64,000 nt of DNA from Paraburkholderia sp. FT54 (GCF_031585635.1 NZ_CP134195.1:2418001-2482000), one strand, 5' to 3'; counted from the stretch's first letter, positions 1-9,835 are shown. A program made the numbers and translations. Notes: generated by a model from the letters alone, not told the origin.

Positions 1-189
1 GAACTGAAGCCCGCGCTGTTGAAGGCGCAGTCGATGCTCTCCGAGTTCAACGTGCCGGTGATCGTGGAAGTGATTCTGGAACGTGTGACCAATATCTCGA
101 TGGGCACCGAGATCGACGCGATCAACGAGTTCGAAGAGCTGGCCGCGAAGCGCGAAGACGCACCGACCGCGATCAGTATGCTCGACTAA
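1..189 (+). CDS. gcl: Glyoxylate carboligase (tartronate-semialdehyde synthase), C-terminal end
   Basis: This is the last 62 codons of a gene that begins before the window. The enzyme is ThDP-dependent and joins two glyoxylates to make tartronate semialdehyde and CO2. The visible tail contains VPVIVEVILERVTNISMGTE, which matches the C-terminus of enterobacterial Gcl as I remember it, followed by a short acidic tail ending in TAA. The next genes are hydroxypyruvate isomerase and tartronate semialdehyde reductase, the usual partners. No catalytic residues fall inside the window, so the call rests on the tail and the context. Confidence 0.9.
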   Translation, partial: ELKPALLKAQSMLSEFNVPVIVEVILERVTNISMGTEIDAINEFEELAAKREDAPTAISMLD

Positions 190-223
190 GCAAGTCGACT
201 GATGCATTAAAAAATGAGCATTA

Positions 224-259
224 CGTGAGCGCGGTTCAGCAACTCCGAACCGCCTCACG
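224..259 (+). terminator. Intercistronic hairpin between gcl and hyi
   Basis: CGTGAG + GCGGTTC at 224-237 pairs with GAACCGC + CTCACG at 247-259, with one bulged base (C230) and a 9-nt loop. No U-run follows, only GAAAATTA. It is more likely an mRNA stabiliser or partial terminator that sets the gcl to hyi ratio than a full stop. Confidence 0.5.
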
Positions 260-298
260 AAAATTATCCCACTGACCGACCAGAGAGACAGACGCACC

Positions 299-1108
299 AT
301 GCCGAAATTCGCAGCGAATCTCACCATGCTATTCAACGAAGTCCCGTTCCTCGACCGCTTTTCGGCTGCGGCGGACGCGGGCTTTCAAGCCGTCGAATTC
401 CTGTTTCCGTATCCGTTTCAGATCGCTGAGTTGAGCGAACGTCTGCAGCAGAACCGCCTGAAGCTGGTGCTGCACAACCTGCCCGCCGGCAACTGGGAAG
501 CGGGCGAACGCGGCATTGCGTGCTTGCCGGATCGCGTGAGCGAGTTCCAGGAAGGCGTGGGCCGCGCGATCGAATACGCGAAAGCACTGAAGGTGCCGCA
601 ACTGAATTGCCTCGTCGGCATTCCGACGGCCGGCGTGGATGCGGACAAGGCACGCTCGACGATCGTCGACAACCTGGGTTTTGCCGCCGGCGAACTGAAG
701 AAGGTCGGCATCAAGCTGCTGGTCGAGCCGTGCAACTCCTACGATATTCCGGGCTTCGCACTGAACCGTTCGGGCGAAGGCCTCGACGTGATTCGCGCCG
801 TCGGTTCGGACAATCTGTTCCTGCAATACGACATCTATCACATGCAACGGATGGAAGGCGAACTCGCGGCGACCATCAAGAAGAACCTGCCGCAGATCGC
901 ACACATCCAGCTCGCCGACAACCCCGGCCGCAACGAACCGGGCACCGGCGAAATCAACTACCCGTTCCTGTTCGATCTGCTCGACTCGCTCGGCTATGAC
1001 GGCTACGTCGGCTGCGAATACAAACCGCGCACGACGACCACCGCCGGCCTCGGCTGGGTGCAGAGCGTGGCCGGGCAAAGCCGCGGCGCGGCGCAGGCCG
1101 CCGCCTGA
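299..1108 (+). CDS. hyi: Hydroxypyruvate isomerase
   Basis: A 269-aa TIM-barrel protein of the xylose isomerase-like/AP endonuclease 2 fold. It interconverts hydroxypyruvate and tartronate semialdehyde in glyoxylate use. The start MPKFAANLTMLF and the metal/catalytic Glu motifs LLVEPCNSYD (about residue 141) and GCEYKP (about residue 240) are typical of Hyi. The length fits the family (about 258-270 aa). The ATG is preceded by a purine-rich AGAGAGACAG. It lies 110 bp after gcl and 96 bp before glxR on the same strand, so the three are probably cotranscribed. Confidence 0.92.
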   Translation: MPKFAANLTMLFNEVPFLDRFSAAADAGFQAVEFLFPYPFQIAELSERLQQNRLKLVLHNLPAGNWEAGERGIACLPDRVSEFQEGVGRAIEYAKALKVPQLNCLVGIPTAGVDADKARSTIVDNLGFAAGELKKVGIKLLVEPCNSYDIPGFALNRSGEGLDVIRAVGSDNLFLQYDIYHMQRMEGELAATIKKNLPQIAHIQLADNPGRNEPGTGEINYPFLFDLLDSLGYDGYVGCEYKPRTTTTAGLGWVQSVAGQSRGAAQAAA

Positions 1109-1204
1109 GCGCCGCCTTGCTTCATTGATCGCTCGGATCAGGCGCTTCCCGTCCCGAAGAACGTCCTCTTGCGGGACACCAAACAACACTGGAGATTTAG
1201 ACAC

Positions 1205-2113
1205 ATGGCAAAGATCGGTTTCATCGGCCTCGGCATCATGGGCGCGCACATGGCGCGCAACCTCATCAAGGGCGGCCACTCGCTGTTCGTGACTGGCGCG
1301 TACCCGGTGCCGGAAGATCTGAGCAAGACGACGAGCGTTGTCGCCGATTCGACCGCTGTCGCGCAGGCCGCCGACATCGTCATCATCATGGTGCCGGACA
1401 CGCCTGATGTCGCCAACGTGCTGTTCGCCGACGACGGCGTCGCCGCCGGCCTCACGAAGGGCAAGCTCGTGATCGACATGAGCTCGATCTCGCCGCTCGA
1501 CACGCAAGCGTTCGCGAAGAAGATCAACGCGCTAGGCGTGGACTACCTGGACGCGCCGGTCTCCGGTGGCGAAGTCGGTGCACGTGAAGCGTCGTTGACG
1601 ATCATGGTGGGCGGCCCGGAAAAAGCGTTCGCCACGGCGAAGCCGCTGTTCGAACTGATGGGCAAGAACATCTCGCTGATCGGCGAGAACGGCGCGGGTC
1701 AAACCTGCAAGGTCGCGAACCAGATCATCGTCGCGCTGAACATCGAAGCCGTGGCCGAAGCGCTGCTGTTCGCGTCGCGCTCGGGCGCCGATCCGGAACG
1801 TGTGCGCAAGGCGTTGATGGGTGGCTTCGCATCGTCGCGCATTCTGGAAGTGCACGGCGAGCGCATGACCAAGCGCAAGTTCGATCCGGGCTTCCGCATC
1901 GAACTGCACCAGAAGGATCTGAATCTCGCACTCGACGGCGCGCGCAAGCTCGGTATCGCCCTGCCGCATACGGCGAGCGCGCAACAACTGTTCAGCGTGT
2001 GCGCGGCGAACGGCGGCAAGGCATGGGATCACTCGGCGATGGTGCGCGCGCTCGAAATCATGGCGAACTACGAAGTCGCGCAAGCGCCGGGTAGCGAAGC
2101 CAAGGCCGCTTAA
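1205..2113 (+). CDS. glxR: 2-hydroxy-3-oxopropionate (tartronate semialdehyde) reductase
   Basis: A 302-aa beta-hydroxyacid dehydrogenase that reduces tartronate semialdehyde to D-glycerate with NAD(P)H. Visible are the N-terminal Rossmann motif GFIGLGIMGAHMARNL, the substrate motif DAPVSGGEVGA, and the catalytic-lysine segment GAGQTCKVANQ. I chose ATG 1205, with GGAG at 1191-1194, rather than an in-frame start 36 bp upstream, because family members begin MAKIGFIGLG. As the last gene of the gcl-hyi-glxR set it should be followed in the pathway by glycerate kinase, which is not adjacent here. garR is a paralogous name. Confidence 0.92.
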   Translation: MAKIGFIGLGIMGAHMARNLIKGGHSLFVTGAYPVPEDLSKTTSVVADSTAVAQAADIVIIMVPDTPDVANVLFADDGVAAGLTKGKLVIDMSSISPLDTQAFAKKINALGVDYLDAPVSGGEVGAREASLTIMVGGPEKAFATAKPLFELMGKNISLIGENGAGQTCKVANQIIVALNIEAVAEALLFASRSGADPERVRKALMGGFASSRILEVHGERMTKRKFDPGFRIELHQKDLNLALDGARKLGIALPHTASAQQLFSVCAANGGKAWDHSAMVRALEIMANYEVAQAPGSEAKAA

Positions 2114-2669
2114 GGAAGTGATAGGGACTGCCCTGATCGTTGCGATATCAACGTCATGACAGTCGCAGGTGGGGCGCCCGGTTCGTCGTGCGGCATGCAC
2201 GGCGGAACGGGCAAATCGTGCCGCTCTGGGCTGAGAGCGGTAAGTGGGGTCCGCAGCGGCACCCGGCGGCGCCGGGGAAGCCTTGGTCGGTCAGACGTCG
2301 TCGTCGGGTGTCCGGCTGTCGGATTTCATGTTTAACGATGCTTATGCTTTTTCGGCCAAACTCTCGCAGCGGGTGCATCAGGCACGCCGCCCACCAGCAT
2401 CTCTCTTTGCGGCTCCCCTCGTGCGCGTGCTCGCAAGTCCGCTTGCATTTGCTTGCAACTCCGTCCCCTTTGCTCGACCTTTTTTGACACATCGGTCCGC
2501 GCTTTTCTCCTACACTCGTTGAGTCTGGTTGCGGGCGGGTCAGCGTTCAAGTGCGGCTTGCCGATCAAGGCAACGCATGTCCTCTGCGTCATTCGCCCGA
2601 TTCCCAATCAGTGTTCAACCCGTAAGCGGAACGTGCTTGCGCCAGTAACCCATCTGCAAAGGACTCAGA
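2114..2669. other. Intergenic stretch, no supported gene
   Basis: These 556 bp separate glxR from the DUF3597 gene. Open frames exist on both strands but have Arg/Ser/Cys-rich compositions typical of GC-rich non-coding DNA, and none has a good ribosome site. A TTGACA hexamer at 2484-2489 is followed by TACACT at 2511-2516, a spacing of 21 bp, too long for a standard sigma70 promoter. I see no tRNA or repeat. Confidence 0.5.
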
Positions 2670-3065
2670 ATGAGCATCTTCGGTACCATCGTCAACAAGC
2701 TCTTCGGCAAAGCGAAGCCCGACCAGCCTGCTCCCGCGGTTGAGGCAACACCGGATCCGGCAGCGGCGCAAGCTGCCGCGGCTGCGCCGGCGCCCGCGCC
2801 GCTGGCCGATGTCGACGTCGCTGCCATCATGGACCAGTTCGTGAGCGAGAGCGGTCAAACGTTGAACTGGCGCACGTCGATCGTCGACACGCTCAAAGCG
2901 CTCGGCGTGGACAGCAGCCTCGATCATCGCAAGGAGCTCGCCAAGGAGCTGAAGTACAGCGGCGACACGAACGATTCGGCGAGCATGAACATCTGGCTGC
3001 ACAAGCAGGTCATGCAGGCGCTGGCGGCGAACGGCGGCAAGCTGCCGCCGGATCTGGCGAACTGA
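2670..3065 (+). CDS. DUF3597 domain protein
   Basis: 131 aa. It starts MSIFGTIVNKLFG, passes through an Ala/Pro-rich linker (about residues 20-45), then a C-terminal helical domain with LNWRTSIVDTLKALGVDSSL and a KLPPDLAN end. This is the layout of DUF3597 proteins, some of which resemble LysM-associated or YgaU-like proteins. The function is unknown. The ATG has AAGGA about 8 bp upstream. It is monocistronic: a long gap lies before it and a strong hairpin with a convergent gene after it. Confidence 0.8.
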   Translation: MSIFGTIVNKLFGKAKPDQPAPAVEATPDPAAAQAAAAAPAPAPLADVDVAAIMDQFVSESGQTLNWRTSIVDTLKALGVDSSLDHRKELAKELKYSGDTNDSASMNIWLHKQVMQALAANGGKLPPDLAN

Positions 3066-3119
3066 CTGCTTGCCGACGCCGCTTCGTCGCGGCGATAGCG
3101 GTAAGCCTCAAGCAGAAAC

Positions 3120-3162
3120 GACAACGCGGCGCTCCGGTCGATCACCTGGGCGCCGCGTTGTC
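3120..3162. terminator. Bidirectional hairpin between convergent genes
   Basis: A perfect 13-bp stem: GACAACGCGGCGC (3120-3132) pairs with GCGCCGCGTTGTC (3150-3162) across a 17-nt loop. It sits between the DUF3597 gene (+) and asparaginase (-). There is no good U-run on the plus side. On the minus side the tail reads GTTTCTGC. It probably serves both genes as a weak bidirectional terminator. Confidence 0.6.
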
Positions 3163-3225
3163 ATTCAAGCTTCATGAGCGGGACACGGTTCTGACTTTGA
3201 ACCTGGCCTGTCCGCGCTGAATCGG

Positions 3226-4269
3226 TCAGTACGTATCGAAGAACTTCTGCAACACCACCGGCCCCGTGCCACCCGCGGCCAACGCCAGCATCAGCAGCAC
3301 GCGCGCCTTGTACGGATTCAGCGAACCCGCGCTGACGAAGCCGAGCGCGTCGTCGGCGGCCGCGCCGTTGCGCATCACATGCCCCGAACCCACGCGCGAC
3401 GCACGCACCACCGCGACGCCTTGCGAAGCGGCATCAGCCAGCGCCTGCTGCATCGAGGCGTGAATCGAACCATTGCCCGTGCCCGCCACGACAATACCGC
3501 GTACACCGGCGGCCACCAACGCATCCACGGCAATCCGCGAAACGCCCGCGTAGCTCACGACGATCTCCACATGCGGCCACTTCGCGCCGATCACGAATTC
3601 GGTGGCGAGCGTATGCGGACGCATCACGCTGCGCTGGAATTCGACGCGGCCGTCCTGCACCCAGCCGAGAGCGCCGATCTCGGGCGATTGAAACGCATCG
3701 ACCGCGTAGGTACTCGTCTTGACCACGTCGCGCGCGCTATGAATCCTGTTGTTGAAGGCCACCAGCACGCCCTGCCCGCGCGAGGCTGCGTGCGCCGCGA
3801 CCGTCACCGCGTTCAGCAGATTCAGCGGACCGTCGGCGGACAGCGCCGAGGCCGGGCGCATGGCCGCCGTCAACACGACCGGCTTGTCTGACTTGACGGT
3901 CAGATGCAGCAGGTAAGCGGTTTCTTCGAGCGTGTCGGTGCCGTGCGTGACCACCACACCGTCGATGTCGTCGGTGGCAAGCAGCGTGTTGATGCGTTGC
4001 GCGAGCGTGGTCCACAGCGGCATGGCCATGTCCTTGCTGTCGACGCTCGCAATCTGCTCGCGCTCGATTCGCGCCACCGTGGACAAGGCCGGCACCGCGG
4101 CCAGCAATTGCTCGACGCCGATCACACCGGCCTGATAACCGGATGTGTTGGTAGCGCTCGCGGCCGCCCCGGCAATCGTGCCGCCGGTCGCCAGGACGAC
4201 GATGCGCGGCAGCGGCGGCGTGGCGCCTTCGTCTGAAGGTATAGCGGAAGAAGAAGTCGAAGTATTCAT
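3226..4269 (-). CDS. L-asparaginase (asparaginase/glutaminase family)
   Basis: It hydrolyses L-asparagine to aspartate and ammonia. Both catalytic threonine motifs are present: VVLATGGTIAGAAAS near the N-terminus and VVVTHGTDTLEETAYLL about 80 residues later. I chose the start at 4269 (347 aa, MNTSTSSSAIPSDEG) because the upstream in-frame extension is only 12 residues and not family-like. No convincing signal peptide is seen, so it is probably cytoplasmic despite type II-like length. It reads toward the DUF3597 gene and is followed upstream by cysB in the same direction, with a terminator-like hairpin between them. Confidence 0.88.
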   Translation of the reverse strand: MNTSTSSSAIPSDEGATPPLPRIVVLATGGTIAGAAASATNTSGYQAGVIGVEQLLAAVPALSTVARIEREQIASVDSKDMAMPLWTTLAQRINTLLATDDIDGVVVTHGTDTLEETAYLLHLTVKSDKPVVLTAAMRPASALSADGPLNLLNAVTVAAHAASRGQGVLVAFNNRIHSARDVVKTSTYAVDAFQSPEIGALGWVQDGRVEFQRSVMRPHTLATEFVIGAKWPHVEIVVSYAGVSRIAVDALVAAGVRGIVVAGTGNGSIHASMQQALADAASQGVAVVRASRVGSGHVMRNGAAADDALGFVSAGSLNPYKARVLLMLALAAGGTGPVVLQKFFDTY

Positions 4270-4310
4270 GGCGGCGATTGTAAGCGATGCGCCGCGCGCC
4301 GCCACGCGTG

Positions 4311-4335
4311 GAAAAACAAATGGCCGTCAACGGCC
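4311..4335 (-). terminator. Rho-independent-type terminator after cysB
   Basis: On the minus strand GGCCG-TTGA-CGGCC is followed by ATTTGTTTTTC. It lies just downstream of the cysB stop and upstream of the asparaginase start, and would end cysB transcription. Confidence 0.6.
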
Positions 4336-4345
4336 CGCCCCATTC

Positions 4346-5272
4346 TCAAACCGCTTCGCGCAACTGCGCGGCGATATCCGCTTCGTTCAATTGCGGCGCG
4401 AACATCTCGATCAACCGGTACGCGTACGCGCGCAGGAACGCACCCTTGCGCAAACCGACCCGCGTCGTGCTCGCTTCGAACAGATGCTGCGTGTCGAGTG
4501 CGACCAGTTCCGTGTCGCGCTTCGGATCGTAGGCCATCGCCGCGACCACGCCGATGCCCATGCCGAGTTCGACGTAAGTCTTGATCACGTCGGCGTCGAT
4601 CGCGGTCAGCACGACGTCGGGCAACGCGCCCGCTTTCGCGAACGCCTGATCGATATGCGAGCGGCCCGTGAAATCCTGGTCGTAAGTGACGATCGGGAAT
4701 TCGGCGACCTCGTCGAGCGTCAGATTCGGGCGGCCCACCAGCGGATGATCCTTCGGCACGACCACGACGTGATGCCACGAATAGCACGGGAACGTGACGA
4801 TATCCGGGAAGCGGTCGAGCGCTTCGGTGGAGATGCCGATGTCCGCTTCGCCGTTGATGATCATCTGCGCGATCTGTTGCGGACTGCCCTGACGCAGCGC
4901 CAGATGCACTTTCGGGAACACCTCGGTGAACTGACGGATCACCTTCGGCAACGCGTAGCGCGCCTGCGTGTGGGTGGTCGCCACGACGAGGTGGCCGCTA
5001 TCCTGGTCAGCGTACTGGCGCGCGACGCGCCGCAGATTCTCGGCATCGAGCAGCATCCGTTCGATCAGCTGATGCACCGCCTTGCCCGGCTCGGTGAGGC
5101 CCGTCAGACGCTTGCCGCGTCGAATGAAAATGTCGACGCCGAGTTCGTCCTCCAGATCCTTGATCTGCTTCGATACGCCCGACTGCGACGTGTACAGCAC
5201 GTTCGCCACTTCGGTCAGATTCATGTTCTGACGCACGGCTTCGCGCACGAAGCGCAATTGCTGAAAATTCAT
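4346..5272 (-). CDS. cysB: LysR-type regulator of sulfur assimilation, CysB-like
   Basis: 308 aa. It has an N-terminal winged helix-turn-helix, MNFQQLRFVREAVRQNMNLTEVANVLYTSQSGVSKQIKDLEDELG in two halves (about residues 1-45), then a periplasmic-binding-like effector domain with TTHTQARYALP and GMGIGVVAAMAYDP. These are CysB/Cbl features: CysB activates sulfate uptake genes when N-acetylserine is present. It lies 93 bp downstream of cysA at the end of the sulfate transporter block, which supports CysB over the paralogous sulfonate regulator SsuR known in Burkholderia. Both are close relatives, so the choice rests on the neighbours. Confidence 0.88.
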   Translation of the reverse strand: MNFQQLRFVREAVRQNMNLTEVANVLYTSQSGVSKQIKDLEDELGVDIFIRRGKRLTGLTEPGKAVHQLIERMLLDAENLRRVARQYADQDSGHLVVATTHTQARYALPKVIRQFTEVFPKVHLALRQGSPQQIAQMIINGEADIGISTEALDRFPDIVTFPCYSWHHVVVVPKDHPLVGRPNLTLDEVAEFPIVTYDQDFTGRSHIDQAFAKAGALPDVVLTAIDADVIKTYVELGMGIGVVAAMAYDPKRDTELVALDTQHLFEASTTRVGLRKGAFLRAYAYRLIEMFAPQLNEADIAAQLREAV

Positions 5273-5365
5273 CTTGATGTCTCCGGTTCAGCCAGAGTTG
5301 AGTTATTTGAGTTTGCTTGAAACACCGAGTCGTGTTGGTGCAAGTTGCTACGCGTTCGACCGCGC

Positions 5366-6424
5366 TTACTGCGCCGGGAACACGCGTAAAGCACGCGGCA
5401 CCGCCGTCACGCCGTCGCCGATCGAGAGCTGCAGATCGCGCCACGCTTCGCGATCGAGTTCGGCTTCGAGCAGGTTGCCCTCGCGGCCCGCGAGTTCGAC
5501 CCGCACCGAGCCGCCCAGCGTCACCACGCGCCGCACGTCGACGACGATGCCCTCGCGATGGCCCGACGCCTGCGGATACAACTGCAGATCGTGCGGACGC
5601 ACATAGGCAAACGCGGGGCCGCTGAAATCGGCCTTGATCGAGACCGGCAGCGCCGCGCCGTCCACCACGAAACCGCTCGCATCGACCTTGCCATGCAGAC
5701 GGTTGGCCGCGCCGAGAAACTCGTAGACGAACGAAGTCTGCGGATGATCGTACACGTCCTGCGGACTGCCCACCTGTTCGACATGCCCGCGATTGAGCAC
5801 GACGATACGGTCGGCCACTTCGAGCGCTTCTTCCTGATCGTGTGTGACGAAAATCGTCGAGATATGCAGATCGTCGTGCAGACGCCGCAGCCAGCTGCGC
5901 AGTTCCTTGCGCACTTTCGCATCCAGCGCGCCGAACGGTTCGTCGAGCAGCAGCACTTTCGGTTCGACGGCCAACGCGCGCGCAAGCGCGATTCGTTGCC
6001 GCTGGCCGCCCGACAATTCCGACGGATAGCGTTGCGCGAGCCAGTCGAGTTGCACGAGCTTGAGCAGTTCATGCACCTTCTCGCGAATCACCGCTTCCGA
6101 GGGACGCTCCTTGCGCGGTTTCACCCGCAAGCCGAACGCCACGTTCTCGAACACCGTCATATGGCGGAACAGCGCGTAATGCTGGAACACGAAGCCCACT
6201 TCCCGCTCGCGTGCGCCGACCGTCGCCACGTCCTGGCCTTGCAGCACGACCTGGCCGCCGTCCGCGTATTCGAGTCCGGCGATCACGCGCAGCAAGGTCG
6301 TCTTGCCACAACCCGACGGCCCGAGCAGCGCAACCAGTTCGCCCGGCGGAAAGTCGAGTGAGACGTTATCGAGCGCGACGAAATCGCCGAAGCGCTTCTG
6401 CAGGTTACGAACGGTGATACCCAT
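5366..6424 (-). CDS. cysA: Sulfate/thiosulfate ABC transporter ATP-binding protein
   Basis: 352 aa. The ABC ATPase has Walker [11 protein letters not shown] (residues 34-43), signature [15 protein letters not shown] and Walker [17 protein letters not shown]-terminal TOBE-like region follows, with [11 protein letters not shown]. It powers sulfate and thiosulfate import through CysTW. The open frame extends far upstream, but the family start [15 protein letters not shown] is at 6424. There the ATG overlaps the cysW stop by one base (TAATG), so translation is coupled. Members are usually 340-365 aa. Confidence 0.95.
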   Translation of the reverse strand: MGITVRNLQKRFGDFVALDNVSLDFPPGELVALLGPSGCGKTTLLRVIAGLEYADGGQVVLQGQDVATVGAREREVGFVFQHYALFRHMTVFENVAFGLRVKPRKERPSEAVIREKVHELLKLVQLDWLAQRYPSELSGGQRQRIALARALAVEPKVLLLDEPFGALDAKVRKELRSWLRRLHDDLHISTIFVTHDQEEALEVADRIVVLNRGHVEQVGSPQDVYDHPQTSFVYEFLGAANRLHGKVDASGFVVDGAALPVSIKADFSGPAFAYVRPHDLQLYPQASGHREGIVVDVRRVVTLGGSVRVELAGREGNLLEAELDREAWRDLQLSIGDGVTAVPRALRVFPAQ

Positions 6425-7455
6425 TACAGCTCTCCTTGCTTGAGCGGGTGTTGCTGCGATGCATGCGTTGCGTGCGTTGATTGCGTTGCCGGTGCTGCAA
6501 TGGCTGCCGGCGTGACGGGACCGGCGTACGCGGGCACATCGCGCGCGGCCGACAGTTCCGCCGACATATGGCGCTCGGCGAGCAGCTTCAGGCCGAGCGT
6601 CACGAGTGCGAGCAGAGCCAGCACCGACGCCACGGCGAATGCCGCCGAGAAGTTGTATTCGTTGTAGAGAATTTCGACGTGCAGCGGCATCGTGTCGGTC
6701 TGGCCGCGAATATGGCCCGACACCACCGACACCGCGCCGAACTCGCCCATCGCCCGCGCGTTGCACAGAATCACGCCGTACAGCAGGCCCCATTTGACGT
6801 TGGGCAGCGTGACGCGGCGGAAAATCTGCCAGCCCGACGCGCCGAGCACATGCGCGGCTTCTTCTTCGTCGTTGCCTTGTGCCTGCATCAGCGGAATCAG
6901 TTCACGCGCGACGAATGGGAATGTCACGAAGATCGTCGCCATCACGATGCCCGGCACCGCGAAAATGATCTGCACGTTGTGGTCCTGCAGCCACGGGCCG
7001 AACCAGCCCTGCGCGCCGAACATCAGCACATAAATCAAACCGGAGATCACCGGCGACACCGAGAACGGCAGATCGATCAGCGTGGTCAGCAACGCCTTGC
7101 CGCGGAAATCGAACTTGGCGATACACCATGAAGCCGCGAGACCGAATACGAGGTTCAGCGGCACCGCGATCGCGGCGGTGATCACGGTGAGCTTGATCGC
7201 CGAGAGCGCGTCCGGATCGGCGAGCGATTCCAGATAGAAACCGAGCCCCTTGTTCAATGCCTGATAGAACACAGCGACGAGCGGCACCACGAGAAACAGC
7301 GCGAGAAACAGCAGCGCGACGCCGGTCAGGATCCAGCGCACGACGGGCGGTTCGGTGACCGGATCGGGCCGGCGCGCAACGTTCAGCGGCGCGCGCGGCG
7401 CCACGGCTACGGCAGCGGCTGATGCACCTGCATTCTTCACGGAGTCGCGGCTCAT
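6424..7455 (-). CDS. cysW: Sulfate ABC transporter permease CysW
   Basis: 343 aa inner-membrane permease with about six hydrophobic segments and the EAA-type cytoplasmic loop, seen here as [21 protein letters not shown]. The motif [20 protein letters not shown] is characteristic of CysW. The N-terminus carries a 40-residue Ala/Pro-rich extension before the first membrane segment, longer than in enterobacteria. The C-terminus ends in an Ala/His/Gln-rich tail of about 40 residues. It overlaps cysT by 4 bp (ATGA) and cysA by 1 bp, so it lies in one operon. Confidence 0.94.
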   Translation of the reverse strand: MSRDSVKNAGASAAAVAVAPRAPLNVARRPDPVTEPPVVRWILTGVALLFLALFLVVPLVAVFYQALNKGLGFYLESLADPDALSAIKLTVITAAIAVPLNLVFGLAASWCIAKFDFRGKALLTTLIDLPFSVSPVISGLIYVLMFGAQGWFGPWLQDHNVQIIFAVPGIVMATIFVTFPFVARELIPLMQAQGNDEEEAAHVLGASGWQIFRRVTLPNVKWGLLYGVILCNARAMGEFGAVSVVSGHIRGQTDTMPLHVEILYNEYNFSAAFAVASVLALLALVTLGLKLLAERHMSAELSAARDVPAYAGPVTPAAIAAPATQSTHATHASQQHPLKQGEL

Positions 7456-8354
7456 TGCGCACCTCCGCCGACACCAATCGCGGCGACACTCGCAACGGCA
7501 GGCGCCGGACCCGCTCCGCCACGGCTAGTGCGGCGCTGCAAAAACCACTGCAAGGTATTGATGAAGAGCAGCATCAGGAACGACACGACCAGCATCACCA
7601 CCGCCAGCGCCGTCGCGCCCGCATAGTCGTATTGTTCGAGCTTGGTGATGATGAGCAGCGACGTGATCTCCGACTTCATCGGCACATTGCCGGCGATGAA
7701 GATCACCGAACCGTACTCGCCGAGCGCGCGCGCGAAAGCCAGCGCGAAACCCGTCAGCAAAGCCGGAAACACCGCCGGCAACACCACACGGCGAAACGTC
7801 AGCCAGCGCGAGGCGCCCAGGCACGCAGCCGCCTCTTCCTGTTCGCGCTCGAACTCTTCGAGCACCGGCTGCACCGTGCGCACGACGAACGGCAAACCGA
7901 TGAAGGTCAGCGCGACCAGCACGCCCGCCGGCGTGAACGCGATCTTCAGGCCGAGCGGTTCGAGGAACTGCCCGATCCAGCCGTTACCCGCGTACACGGC
8001 CGCGAGCGAAATGCCGGCGACCGAGGTGGGCAGCGCGAACGGCAGATCGACCACGGCATCGACGATGCGCTTGAACGGAAACGTGTAGCGCACCAGCACC
8101 CACGCGACCAGAAAGCCGAACACCGCGTTGATCAGCGCGCCGCCGAGCGCGGAAAAGAACGTCAGGCGATACGACGCGAGCACGCGTGGCGAGCTCACCG
8201 CCCGCACGAACTGGCTCCAGTCGAGCGTCGCTGTCTTGAGAAAGGTCGCCGCAAGCGGAATCAGCACCACGAGGCTCAGATAAGCCACCGTGATGCCGAG
8301 TGTCAGGCCAAAACCGGGCAACGCGCTCGGTTTTCGGAAAGTCAACGTCGTCAT
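7452..8354 (-). CDS. cysT: Sulfate ABC transporter permease CysT (CysU)
   Basis: 300 aa. It starts [20 protein letters not shown] and has about six membrane segments. The EAA loop reads [21 protein letters not shown], and the motif [20 protein letters not shown] is typical of CysT. I chose 8354 because the upstream open frame is low-complexity and overlaps an intergenic hairpin. It pairs with CysW to form the sulfate channel. It is separated from sbp by 150 bp that hold palindromes and overlaps cysW by 4 bp. Confidence 0.94.
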   Translation of the reverse strand: MTTLTFRKPSALPGFGLTLGITVAYLSLVVLIPLAATFLKTATLDWSQFVRAVSSPRVLASYRLTFFSALGGALINAVFGFLVAWVLVRYTFPFKRIVDAVVDLPFALPTSVAGISLAAVYAGNGWIGQFLEPLGLKIAFTPAGVLVALTFIGLPFVVRTVQPVLEEFEREQEEAAACLGASRWLTFRRVVLPAVFPALLTGFALAFARALGEYGSVIFIAGNVPMKSEITSLLIITKLEQYDYAGATALAVVMLVVSFLMLLFINTLQWFLQRRTSRGGAGPAPAVASVAAIGVGGGAQ

Positions 8355-8392
8355 GCTCGTTACTCGTTCAGGTTGATGCTCGTGTTGCCGGT

Positions 8393-8432
8393 CGCCGGGC
8401 CCGGCGGCCAAAAGCGCGCCCATGGGCGCGCT
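8393..8432. repeat. Two adjacent palindromes between sbp and cysT
   Basis: CGCCGGGCCCGGCG at 8393-8406 is a perfect 14-bp palindrome. AGCGCGCC-CATG-GGCGCGCT at 8413-8432 is an 8-bp stem with a tetraloop. They lie between the binding-protein gene and its permease. Such intercistronic hairpins often protect the upstream mRNA, so that binding protein is made in excess over membrane parts; that role is inferred here. Confidence 0.55.
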
Positions 8433-8504
8433 CGGGAGTGACGCGTTGCCGCGCCGTTTTCTTGCCAACGCCGGTGACGGCAGAGGCCTGTTCGTGCCTG
8501 TGCG

Positions 8505-9545
8505 TTACTGCGGTTGATAGATCGAATCGAACACGCCGCCGTCGGCAAAGTGCGTCTTCTGCGCGTTGGCCCAGCCGCCGAACGAATCGTCCACGGTGTA
8601 CAGCTTCAGCTTCGGAAACTTGGCGGTCAGCTCGGCCGGCACCTTGTTCGAACGCGGACGGTAGAAGTTCTTCGCCGCGATCTCCTGGCCCTGCTCGCTA
8701 TACAGAAAGTTCAGATACGCCTCGGCCAGCTTGCGCGTGCCGTGCTTGTCGACCACCTTGTCCACCACCGCCACCGGCGGCTCCGCCAGAATGCTGACCG
8801 ACGGCACCACGATCTCGAACTTGTCCGGACCGAACTCCTTCAGCGACAGGAACGCTTCGTTTTCCCATGCGATCAGCACGTCGCCGATACCGCGTTGCAC
8901 GAAGCTGGTGGTCGCGCCGCGCGCGCCCGAATCCAGCACGCCGGCATTCTTGTAGAGCTTGCCGACGAATTCCTTGGCCTTCTGGTCATTGCCGCCCGGT
9001 TGATGCTCCGCATACGCCCACGCCGCGAGGTAGTTCCAGCGCGCGCCGCCCGATGTCTTCGGATTCGGCGTGACGATGGACACGCCCGGCCTGGTCAGAT
9101 CGTCCCAATCCTTGATGTGCTTCGGGTTGCCCTTGCGCACCAGAAACACGATCGTCGACGTGTACGGCGACGCGTTATCCGGCAAACGCTTTTGCCAGCC
9201 CTTGTCCAGCAAACCCTTGTTGGCCAGCGCGTCGATGTCGTAAGCGAGCGCGAGCGTCACGACGTCGGCCTGCAGGCCGTCGAGCACCGAGCGCGCCTGG
9301 GCGCCCGAGCCGCCGTGCGACTGCTTGAAGGTGATCGTCTCACCCGTCTTCGCCTTCCATTCCTTGCCGAACGCCTGATTGACCTCCTGATACAGCTCGC
9401 GCGTCGGGTCGTAGGAGACATTCAGCAGCGTCGTGTCGGCGGCATGCGCCTGCGCCATCACGCCGAGCGCGCTCGCCGCGCCCAACGCGAGCGCCGCGAT
9501 CAGTTTCTTCGTCCTGCCTGCCAGCCCCGTACCTTGGTGATTCAT
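8505..9545 (-). CDS. sbp: Periplasmic sulfate-binding protein
   Basis: 346 aa. A signal peptide (residues 1-35, basic start then [14 protein letters not shown], cleavage near AHA-AD) leads into [20 protein letters not shown]. Sulfate-binding motifs follow: [35 protein letters not shown] and [19 protein letters not shown]. It captures sulfate for CysTWA. It is the first gene of the minus-strand block and is divergent from lexA. CysP would be the thiosulfate paralogue; the motifs fit Sbp better. Confidence 0.93.
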   Translation of the reverse strand: MNHQGTGLAGRTKKLIAALALGAASALGVMAQAHAADTTLLNVSYDPTRELYQEVNQAFGKEWKAKTGETITFKQSHGGSGAQARSVLDGLQADVVTLALAYDIDALANKGLLDKGWQKRLPDNASPYTSTIVFLVRKGNPKHIKDWDDLTRPGVSIVTPNPKTSGGARWNYLAAWAYAEHQPGGNDQKAKEFVGKLYKNAGVLDSGARGATTSFVQRGIGDVLIAWENEAFLSLKEFGPDKFEIVVPSVSILAEPPVAVVDKVVDKHGTRKLAEAYLNFLYSEQGQEIAAKNFYRPRSNKVPAELTAKFPKLKLYTVDDSFGGWANAQKTHFADGGVFDSIYQPQ

Positions 9546-9815
9546 GTCAACTTTCTCCGCGTTGTGTCCGCTGAAACAGCGTGTGGTGTCTTATTGCGTC
9601 GCGGTCACGTGCACATGAACGTCAACTGGAGGCCAGTCTATCGAAGGGCTTTCATCATTAAAAATAATGTTTCTTCATTCTTTAATACGCAAAAGTGGTA
9701 ATGACAGCTAGATAAGGCGTTGCGGCATGAAAACGGGTGTTCAAGCGTCGCTTGACGACGCTCGAACGCCGTCCTTCACCGCGAACTTAAAGTAAAGCTT
9801 GAATTGCGCCGAATA

Positions 9816-9831
9816 CTGTATAAAAATACAG
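9816..9831 (+). promoter_or_regulatory. LexA (SOS) box 1
   Basis: CTGTATAAAAATACAG matches the proteobacterial consensus CTG-N10-CAG with an AT-rich core, close to CTGTATATATATACAG. It lies 28 bp upstream of the lexA start and should mediate autoregulation. Confidence 0.92.
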
Positions 9832-9835
9832 TCAC

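Noticed and set aside
2484-2516. Promoter TTGACA...TACACT
   Set aside because: The spacer is 21 bp, too long for sigma70, with no better -10.
2140-2522. Small genes in the gap after glxR
   Set aside because: Frames lack ribosome sites and have Arg/Ser/Cys-rich products.
5558-6361. 267-codon plus-strand frame opposite cysA
   Set aside because: The composition is an antisense shadow; Walker and signature motifs prove the minus-strand gene.
7422-8441. Long plus-strand frame opposite cysT and cysW
   Set aside because: The product is His/Arg/Gln-rich, a shadow of GC-rich coding on the other strand where the transporter motifs are clear.
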